A stretch of DNA of 64,000 bases, from positions 682,001-746,000 of the forward strand of contig CM065885.1 in NCBI GenBank assembly GCA_033439255.1. Direction: 5' to 3'. The DNA is from Hericium rajendrae (taxonomy: Eukaryota > Basidiomycota > Agaricomycetes > Russulales > Hericiaceae). Of the stretch, positions 56,377-64,000 are shown one piece after another. Within the stretch, counting starts at the first letter, position 1. Each line of letters begins with the position of its first letter. A model generated the notes under the pieces. The model was given only the letters and a program-made list of their open reading frames with translations, searched no databases and was not told the origin of the DNA. Made by a program: the position numbers and the translations under genes.

Positions 56377-57476
56377 TCAAGGATGGTCTTCGGACTGATC
56401 GCACGACGATACCGCCAGAGGTGTTCCGTTTGACGCAGTCAGGGAGGCCTTCCTGGCCTCTGCACATCCAGTAAGTCTTGCTTCAATAACATCAGCCCCG
56501 TGATTTCTGACTTACTCGTCTCAGCGAGCCAAGTTGCGTATCGTTCCGGATACCACGCCTTGACATGGTCCACAATGGCTCGGTACGCCTCATCCAAAGC
56601 GCGCTCGGAAGTCCAGGAAGGAGGGGCCTTCTCGGCAAGTTTGCGTGCGTCACTGGCTAGAGAGACGTCGTAGTATAGAGTATCGAACATGATATATCCT
56701 GCAGCGCACGAAGTGTTCAGATATGTCAGAATCCCGGATGTGACCGAACTGACTGGTCTTCCAGAAAAGGGAGCTTCGGCAGACCCACTGCAGCTCGCCA
56801 CAGTTGAACTCGTGCGGATGGGGCTCGATGGCACCTTTAACAATGGGCATCTTGCGCTCGCAGACGTGATCTTGGGCAGCTTCGAAGTTGATGATCATAG
56901 GACGGCCGTTGTGGTCCAGAATGTTATCCTCGTTTATATCACGGTGTCGGACACCGGCATCATGAATGGCCTCAACAGCTGCCACTACAGCATCTCTGGT
57001 AATGTATGAGCTTCAGGTCCAATTTGCTCTGAACACGAGCAAAGGACTAACCTGAACATGGGATCGACAAATTTAAGCATCTGAACGACGGGCTCGCCGC
57101 AATATTCCAGCACGAGACAGCCGGTCGGCCCTTCCTCTGTATCGCCAATAAAGTAGCCATAGCTATTTGGAACATATACGTCTTGTAGGTGCTTGAGCTT
57201 GCAGAGGTACAATCGTGCTTCGTTGTCAAGTCCTTCGAGGGCGCGTCTCCCGTAGGCGATTTTGCACACAGCATCGACAGAAGGGCTTTCCGGAGAAGAG
57301 CTCACTGATACTTTGCCTCGGTACACATTGATTCGATTGTTTTCATGAATCAGTTTGCTGCCTTCGAAGGCGAGTTCATTTGAAGGAGAGGCGTTTGCGT
57401 CGGCGCCACGAAGGATAAATGTGACGCGACGGCGATCTCTAGCATAGACCAGCGGGATAGAAACTGCCAGGAACAT
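56377..57476 (-). CDS. Protein-kinase-like protein K6
   Basis: Most divergent member of the array. MFLAVSIPLVYARDRRRVTF; VDAVCKIAYG; NEARLYLCKLKHLQDVYVP; YGYFIGDTEEGPTGCLVLEY. Exon 2: AVEAIHDAGVRHRDINEDNI, with catalytic Asp and Asn, but the next motif is MIINFEAAQDHVCER: the metal-binding Asp of DFG/DFE is Asn. It may therefore be a weak or dead kinase. C-lobe: YYDVSLASDARKLAEKAPPS, LDEAYRAIVDHVKAWYPERY. A last intron (gtaagt..gtgcag) leads to KARKASLTASNGTPL.. and the end SEDHP. Upstream lie CACGTG (57645-57650) and the element GACCCGAGCGCTTGGCTCA. Divergent from BET2. Confidence 0.65.
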
Positions 57477-57613
57477 GCCTTTCGAAAAGAATCAAGATAG
57501 ACTATAGTGGCGGTTCCCTTAAGCTTTAAGACATGATGAGCTGAGGGCATAATGGACTTGAGAACAAAAAGGGTCGAACAAAGGCTGCCACCTCAGTCCC
57601 CTATCTAACCGCC

Positions 57614-57632
57614 GACCCGAGCGCTTGGCTCA
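57614..57632 (-). promoter_or_regulatory. Conserved upstream element, K6
   Basis: GACCCGAGCGCTTGGCTCA, 138 bp upstream of the K6 start codon; related copies precede K1 and K5. Confidence 0.55.
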
Positions 57633-57829
57633 CGACGGTGATAACACGTGCCTCACGAGTTCTCAGAATTTCGACGTGCTGCTGAGCCTCTTCGTTTCGT
57701 ACTGCTCTCAACCATACAAACTACAGATTTGTATGTCCTGTTGTTCATCATGAAGCAATCAGAACATAACCTTTGGAACTTAGACGGACTGTGACGCGTC
57801 TCCTAGCCGCAGAGTTCGAGAACATAATC

Positions 57830-59214
57830 ATGACCATGTCTTCACCGCCAAACGAGCTGCTTGTCGATCTGCACGTCAAGTCCATCCAGAACCTCAGTGA
57901 AGTGCGCCCTGAAATGTCCACGTAACTGATGCTCCTGATGCTGAAGGCAACACAGAGCACGGATGACCTCAGTTATCACCTTACCGCGCATCTGCGGATC
58001 AACGCCGTCTACTGGGCTCTCACCGCCCTCTGCATCATGGGCCACAAAGACGCTCTAAACCGAGAAGACATGATCGAGTACGTTATGAGCTGCTGGGATG
58101 ACGAGGCAGGTCGGTTCATCAGCGCATCGGTTATCAGGCTGCGCGTTAACGTGCGTACCTTGCGCAGGAGGTTTCGGAGCGCACACGGGCCATGACGCCC
58201 ACCTACACTCAACGCTGAGCGCGATCCAGATACTGGTCATACAAGACGCGCTTGATCGCGTCAACATTCCGTGCGTTGTGCAATGTTCGTACACCCTGAC
58301 CTATGTCCTTGGGCCATCGCTCACTAACTCACTAACGCTGCTTTGCACCTCTCAGTTATCCTCTCACTACAGCAGCCATCAGGCGTCTTCGCAGGCGACA
58401 GCTGGGGCGAAGTCGACACGCGCTTTCTCTACTGCGCAATCTCTGCGCTCTCCTTGCTGTCCTACCTGGACCACCCATCCGTCGCCGAGAAACAGGTGAA
58501 GGAGAAAGCAGTCGACTATATATCGAAGTGTCGCAATTTTGATGGAGGGTTCGGGAGCGTCATCGGCGCGGAGAGTCATGCCGGCCAAGGTAGATTTTAG
58601 CCCAAGAGACCCAGAGACAAATCTCTGGGATGTCCTGACGATGCATTGCAGTTTTCGTGTGCGTCTGTGCACTTGCAATATTGGACCGGCTGGACGTGAT
58701 CGACGAGAAGCTGCTTGGCTGGTGGCTCGCCGAACGCCAGCTTCCCAATGGCGGGCTGAACGGCCGCCCCGAAAAGCTCGAAGATGTATGTATCGCCTCT
58801 GCTCTTGATTGACACCGATTCTGGCGCAATTGCTTACATCGATTGCCTCTTCAAGGTCTGCTACAGCTTCTGGGCCCTCTCAGCGCTGTCGGTGTTGGGC
58901 AAGCTAACATGGATCGACTCCGATGCGCTAATCGCCTTCATCCTGTCCGCGCAGGTCTGCACCATTTACTTAGTCGCACCAATGGCAGACTGTCTGACGA
59001 TTGTAATATTCAGGATCCGGACGCCGGTGGCATTGCTGACCGCCCAGGCGACGTCGCAGATGTTTTCCACACCCACTTTGGTATCGCGGGCCTCTCACTC
59101 CTCGGCTATCCCGGCCTCGAGGACCTCGATCCCGTGTACTGCATGCCGGCGAAAGTCATCGAAGCCAAGGGACTTAGGAAAGGCTGGAAGGCGCTGCCGC
59201 GGAGAAGCAGATGA
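57830..59214 (+). CDS. BET2: Rab geranylgeranyltransferase (GGTase II) beta subunit
   Basis: Catalytic beta subunit that, with the alpha subunit and Rab escort protein, adds geranylgeranyl groups to C-terminal cysteines of Rab GTPases in the cytosol. About seven exons with short introns. After [19 protein letters not shown] come the repeats of the alpha-alpha barrel: [116 protein letters not shown]. The zinc ligands Asp and Cys (EDVCYSF) and His (VFHTHFG) are present. Length (about 330 residues) and the C-terminal end ([15 protein letters not shown]) are normal. Two in-frame ATGs (57830, 57836) are possible starts. A broken copy of its 5' part lies at 54.8 kb. Confidence 0.92.
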
Positions 59215-59649
59215 AGGGAGGTCGGTGTCAAGCGAGGGAAGGATAAGGACTTGCATGAATTTGCTGTGTATTGGTATTTTCGGCATGTTGTTTTGATATT
59301 AAACTGACTCTGTAGAACTGTTGATGCTTCGTGGTTTCCAGATATCTGCTTCCCGAAGTCAGATCCGGTTAAGTAGTTGCAGAAGCGAACATGGAAAGGT
59401 ACGGAACTACGTTAAGGATCACTGAGAGTTCATTGGTCGACGAGGCCTATGCGACAGAACGTCATCCATTCAGAGGTCAAGACGATTCCGGAAGCATTTC
59501 ATACACTTCAAACTGATTGTTCATACGTATTAGACATCATGAATCAAGCCTAGCAATCTGTTCTTGTCTTCAGATCCTGATACTTCCACTACGACTCTGT
59601 CTCGTCCGCCGCCGCCGGGTAAATCACCTATGCAACCACATATGAGCAA
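59215..59649. other. Intergenic, nothing identified
   Basis: Convergent 3' flanks of BET2 and the aegerolysin gene. Confidence 0.4.
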
Positions 59650-60090
59650 TTATGCTGGGATGCAGAGGGCGCAAACATACTGTTCGTCCGACGAGAAGAT
59701 GATCGTCACGTCGCCAAGCGCCCCATCGACCGCCCACGGCGACGTCTCCACGATCCACCCATCGTCCTCCGCCGACAACTGCAGATCATTGTGATCCTCA
59801 GGCGGACAGTTCCAATATACCCTCCGCAGCACCTCCGCCCCGCCCTCCACGGCGACGGTCACCTGCCCCTGCGTTATTGCCGGCGAGTTGCCGTCATCGC
59901 GCGCGCATGCACTGACGACGTAGCTCTCGTTCGGCGCGACCTTCGTGCCCTCGACGTCCTGCGTGGCTAGTTCGCAGCTCTGGTCGCCAGAGGCGTAGAG
60001 CTTACCCCAGCTGAGTTCGACGCGGGTGATGATGAGGACTTTGGAGGAGGCGTTGCGCAGGGTCAGCGAGATCCACTCGGGGGCTGTCAT
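59650..60090 (-). CDS. Aegerolysin family protein
   Basis: A small acidic beta-sandwich protein of the aegerolysin family, which binds sphingolipid-rich membranes and in some fungi acts with a MACPF partner as a pore-former. Single exon, 146 residues. The start at 60090 (MTAPEWISLTLRN) fits the family's typical beginning. Hallmarks: VELSWGKLYASGDQ, the central SYVVSACARDDGN and VYWNCPP, and the late GALGDVTIIF. No signal peptide, as usual for the family. No MACPF partner gene is in the window. A TATA-like CATAAAA lies about 80 bp upstream (60169-60175, minus). Confidence 0.85.
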   Translation of the reverse strand: MTAPEWISLTLRNASSKVLIITRVELSWGKLYASGDQSCELATQDVEGTKVAPNESYVVSACARDDGNSPAITQGQVTVAVEGGAEVLRRVYWNCPPEDHNDLQLSAEDDGWIVETSPWAVDGALGDVTIIFSSDEQYVCALCIPA

Positions 60091-60176
60091 GATGCGGATG
60101 TTTTGGGGGTAAATTGGGGGTGAGTAGGCGTGTTTGAGGCTGAGATTAGGACTGATAGCGGGCCAGGGTTTTATGG

Positions 60177-60913
60177 CGCGTGGTCGTTCAAGAGAGCTGA
60201 GATCCAGCAGCAGAGGGAGCATCTGGGCGTCGGCATCGTATGTACTGTCAGATACATCATCATGGCAATCAAGAAATGCAAGTGGGGCTGCACAAGGAGG
60301 ACGATGCTGTCAAGGGTAGAGATCCCGTCATGGGTTGTGGATGTCTGAAAGCGCAACTGGTAGGCTCGTGATAGTACTAGTGGCACCGGCTGTGTATTGT
60401 CGAAACGCGCGTACATTCTCACGTTGAAGTACATTTATAAGTGCGTCGACATCAATGTTCAGATAACACAGACAACATTGGCAGAATAGGTGCTGGCCAC
60501 GCACTGGAAACCATACTTGGGATGCGTTCAAGAACAAACAAGAAAGATGTTCGAGGCAGCGCACTCACTTCGCCTTCTCGACACTCCGGCCTCGACTTGT
60601 GCAGTTATCCTCGAGAAAGCTCCATGTACGTCCATCACGCCAGACGGCATCGATGATAGGATCCTAGCACCCATCACCGACAGATCATATGACAGATTCT
60701 GGAGCCCAGACACGAGGTATCTCTCTGGCCGGCAGCATCTCGACTGCTCGAATTGGCGTCACGGCTCGATATCTGTCCTCGCCGGCGGGGCTGTGACAAG
60801 GCTGTGGACCCAACGCACGTCTATTTCTCACATCGGGGTGGTGATGGCGCTCCATGGCGCATTGCGGCTTCCTTGCGCCGCACACGCTCCTCATGCTTCT
60901 GGCGTGGCTGAGG
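60177..60913. other. Intergenic, nothing identified
   Basis: Divergent region between aegerolysin and the small peptide gene. Several overlapping frames lack motifs. Confidence 0.35.
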
Positions 60914-60920
60914 TATAAAT
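60914..60920 (+). promoter_or_regulatory. TATA box of the small peptide gene
   Basis: TATAAAT, 108 bp before the ATG at 61022. Confidence 0.6.
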
Positions 60921-61021
60921 AGCAGGCTGTAGGGATTCGTAGGTGCATCTGCAGCGACGACAGTCAGCGCTCATTGGATTGGACCTGCAATTTTTGGATC
61001 GGTCAGCATCACTTCACGACC

Positions 61022-61258
61022 ATGTACAAACTGGCAGTCTTCGCCGTGTCTTTGCTGAGCATTCTGGGTGAAGGTATGTCATACATGCATTGACCTTATG
61101 CGCTAGTCTCGGATCCAGCCGTTTCGGAGTTCCAAAAACCCCTGCACACCCCCACTCCTCAACGTCTGGTGAGTTTCGCGCAGAGGGGGGAGGATCACGC
61201 CCGGCGTGACTCGGCCCGGTTGCAGCGCCTGCCATTTGAGGGAGCACCGTTACATTGA
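61022..61258 (+). CDS. Very small secreted peptide (48 residues)
   Basis: Predicted by hand. Exons 61022-61073, 61107-61168 and 61226-61258, 147 nt, with phases consistent. Exon 1 encodes a classic signal peptide (MYKLAVFAVSLLSILGE). The mature part is Pro-rich with a basic Gln-Arg-Leu-Arg stretch (FQKPLHTPTPQRL, then RLPFEGAPLH). There are no cysteines. Intron 2 (57 nt, gtgagt..ttgcag) is convincing; intron 1 (33 nt, gtatgt..gctag) is unusually short. It does not end in a CaaX box, so it is not a standard basidiomycete pheromone precursor. It could be a secreted signal or effector, or the surviving 5' part of a larger decayed gene. Confidence 0.4.
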
Positions 61259-61359
61259 CAGCACTGTACTACGTAAGACATAATCGCGACGCGTTCTCGA
61301 CTCTGACGGCTTGTCGACGCGCTCTGTATATCGACTTTTGACGCGTCTTTAACATTCAA

Positions 61360-64000
61360 ATGGCTCCCACCTTTTCCCATCTTTCTGAGTCACCCGAGAA
61401 ACAAAATGAGTACTCGAAGTCCCTGCTCGAAAGTGCTCACAAAGAGGCTGCCGCGTCCGACAGAAAGTACTCTTCGGAGACGACTCGGCAGGCGATTAAA
61501 GATGCATTCAAGCATATCCCCTCCCCAAACATCCATATCGTCCCTTATGAGTGGCAGCTAGATGTTGCAGAGGCTCTACTACTCGGATTGGACTGCTCTC
61601 TCGTTGCAGGCACAGGAGCTGGCAAGACATTGCCTTTCATCATGCCCCTCCTCGCAGATCCATCCAAGCACAAGAAGACTATCATCATATCCCCTCTAGA
61701 TGAGCTCGAGCACGACCAGGTTTGTGCTCATCAGCTCCCGAACCTGTCTACATGTACTGACACAGATGTGCACCCAGGCAAGGCGCTTTCGAGATTTGGG
61801 ATTAACCCCAATTGTAATTAATGGGGATGAATGGTGGCAGCGAGGACAGAGAATACGTCAGGTGAGACACGCTGCGCTATCATCTGTTGCAGTGAGACTG
61901 ACCTGTACCCATGCACGACAGGACCTCGTGCAAAATCAGCACCAGGTGCTCCTTACTTCGCCCGAGATGTGCCTCGATCATGAGGAATTCTCAAAGCTTT
62001 TGCGCATGCCGGAGTTCACGAAGGATGTTGCGTCTTTAATTATTGATGAAGCGCATTGTATCTCGCAGTGGGGGGATAAGTTCAGACAGAAATTCGCAGA
62101 GTTGGGCAGGCTCAGGTCATACCTGCCGCTCCATGTTCCCGTCCTCGCCACATCGGCGACGCTACCACCTACGATATTGAAAGAGGTTCATGTGACACTG
62201 AACTTGGAGATCAAGTCAACATACCTCCTGAACCTCGGTAATGATCAGCCTAATATCACGTCGCACGTTCATCTGATGAGCGGCGCGGCAAAGGATCTTG
62301 ATTCTCTCAATTTCGTGGTCGAAGGAGTGACTGATGAAGAGCAGTTAGAGCGTACAATGGTATTCTGCAATACTCGAGATCTCACTTACCGGGCTTGCCA
62401 ACATCTTCGCAGCAAAGTTCCCAGCTCACTCCGAAAGCGAATCGCGTTCTTTCATTCCTGTCGGAGTAGACGAGCGAAGAAAAGGGTAATGTGGGATTAT
62501 CGAAAGGGAAGGATTATGATCCTGTGCACAACCGAAGCCACGGGAATGGTGAGTGACAATTAATCGGTGTCGATACTCTGTACTTATGTACCGCATTTCA
62601 GGGTGCAGATATCCCGGGGATCACGCGCATTGTCCAATATATGGTCCCGTCGTCTCTGTCCGTGTGGACACAGCGGGCCGGGCGTGCGGGGCACGTGGGT
62701 GAGGATGCAAACGCGTTCTTGCTAGTCGAGCCATCTGTGTTCCAAAAGAAAGGTGTAGGCGGCAAAGGCGGCAAAGCGAAGATGAAGAAGGAAGAACCGA
62801 AATGTGAGCCCAAGGACGATGAAGTCGATGTCCCTGCAGATGTCACGCAAGATGATGAGGCCGAGTTTAAGAAGAAATTGGAAGATGGTCTGCGAGAATG
62901 GATCGAAACGACGGGATGCCGCCGTGCGATTGCAGACCTTTACTTCAATAACCCGAAGAGGGGTAAGTTATCTTATCTTTGACTTTCGATTCCTTGACAT
63001 GTGATTGAATCATCTCGCAGCAAGCACTGGCGGCGAGGCTCCCACGCTGTCAAGGAGATGCTGCGATAATTGTCTTCATCGGGACACCATCGACCAGAAG
63101 CCGAACATAATGTCAGAAACACACGAGCCTATTAGAACTGACAAAGGTAAAGTGCACTCTGAGTATAGATTCGACATACAATCCTTCTGACTCGCTCATA
63201 GATCACCATGCGAATGCCGAGGACGACTTAGATGCGAACGCCGAGCACAACTTAGATGCGAACGCCGAGCACGATGCGAACGCCGAGGAAGGTGATGCGA
63301 ACACCCAGAACGACGACGTGAACGCGCAGGGCGACGACGACGTGAACGCCCAGGACGACGACGACGAAAACGTCCGGGACAACGAACTCGAGCCGTCTAC
63401 TATCCCGAACGAGAACGGCAAGCGTCCAATGACTGAAAAGCTCCCCGGTGAACGGAGGGGCGATAGGCTCCAGCGGTGTAAAGATGCGCTAGCGCGATGG
63501 CAGGACGCGTGCTGGGAGGAGCAATATGGGCTGTGCACGTGGGACCCTGACGTTCTCTTACCAGACGTGATTCTCAGAAAACTGGCCAAGGTCGCACGCA
63601 TTTGGTCGGTCGAAGACATGGCGACGTACTTGCCCGAGCCCTGGGCTTTTGCTAATGTACATGGTGCTGAGGTCCTCGACATCGTTTCGCAAGTGGATCG
63701 GGAATTTCGTCAGGAAGTTGAGGAGCAGAGGGAGGTGCAGAAAGCCAAGAAGCGGAAGGAGACCGAAGAGAAGGCAGCGCGGCGCGAGGAGAAATGCAGG
63801 GCAGAGCGAGCGATGAAAACTGCCAGACAAGAATGGGAGAAGGAGATCGAACGGCAGAGAGTGCAACACGCGATGGCCAATTCCCGTTCGTCCCAGCCTC
63901 CCGCTGCCGCCGCCACCATGCCATCTTCGAGCGTCACTCAATACGCAGCTTTTTCTGACCCATTCGTGGCATACACAATGCCCGCCTATGCCATTCCACT
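61360..64000 (+). CDS. RecQ-like DEAH helicase (partial, runs off the window)
   Basis: Superfamily 2 ATP-dependent DNA helicase of the RecQ type, presumably nuclear. Motif I AGTGAGKT (LVAGTGAGKTLPF), II DEAH in LIIDEAHCISQWGDK, III SATLPP, the post-II region MVFCNTRDLTYRACQHL, and motif VI QRAGRAGH, in which the last Arg of the usual GRxGR is His. A basic insertion (KGGKAKMKKEEPK) and a Cys pair (RRCCDNCLHR), a possible remnant of the RecQ zinc-binding domain, follow. Next is a low-complexity tract of DANAE-type repeats (about 63210-63380), then a helical C-terminal region with a coiled coil (REVQKAKKRKETEEKAARRE). Introns occur at about 61720, 61860, 62555, 62965 and 63145. Such expanded RecQ-like helicases are common in basidiomycetes. 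Confidence 0.85.

Overview
The window is genomic DNA of a basidiomycete fungus, most probably an Agaricomycete (order not resolved). Most genes are split by 45-80 nt GT..AG introns. The mobile elements are of kinds known from mushroom genomes: a Kyakuja-Dileera-Zisupton (KDZ) transposase next to a TET/JBP dioxygenase, and a hAT element with the 'TRWNS' motif. Nuclear genes include SUMO, the Rab geranylgeranyltransferase beta subunit and an aegerolysin. I saw no prokaryotic signals, tRNA or rRNA.

Left half (1 to about 31.5 kb), mobile and degenerate DNA. A broken F-box gene, a small coiled-coil gene, a 40-bp minisatellite and the 3' end of a LINE come first. The centrepiece lies at 6.1-15.4 kb: an unknown lysine-rich gene (minus), a complete 4-exon TET/JBP 5-methylcytosine dioxygenase (plus, 463 codons) and a complete 10-exon KDZ transposase (plus, 1,339 codons). 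The reading frame holds through every predicted splice of the last two, so this element looks recently functional. Beyond it (15.6-28.3 kb) are a three-copy lineage-specific gene family (A, B and broken C), two divergent partner genes, a second broken F-box paralogue, and a GC-rich block of diverged tandem repeats with covarying hairpins. A hAT transposase without its C-terminal dimerisation domain follows, with six copies of a 13-bp palindrome beside its truncated end.

Right half (31.7-64 kb), gene-dense. In order: a TauD-like Fe(II)/2-oxoglutarate dioxygenase, a tandem pair of F-box genes, SUMO, a C2H2 zinc-finger gene, a small secreted protein, and a minus-strand array of protein-kinase-like genes (four readable, two broken). 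A possible nuclease-fold gene and a decayed C2H2 copy lie inside this array. Then come the Rab GGTase beta subunit, an aegerolysin, a tiny secreted-peptide gene with a TATA box, and a RecQ-like helicase that runs off the end.

How it fits together: the left half is a nest of transposons whose best-preserved member carries its own DNA-demethylation enzyme. The kinase-array half shows local duplication that carried along fragments of neighbours (part of BET2, a zinc-finger leader). Splice sites and starts were read by eye; wherever no phase check is stated, exon ends are approximate.
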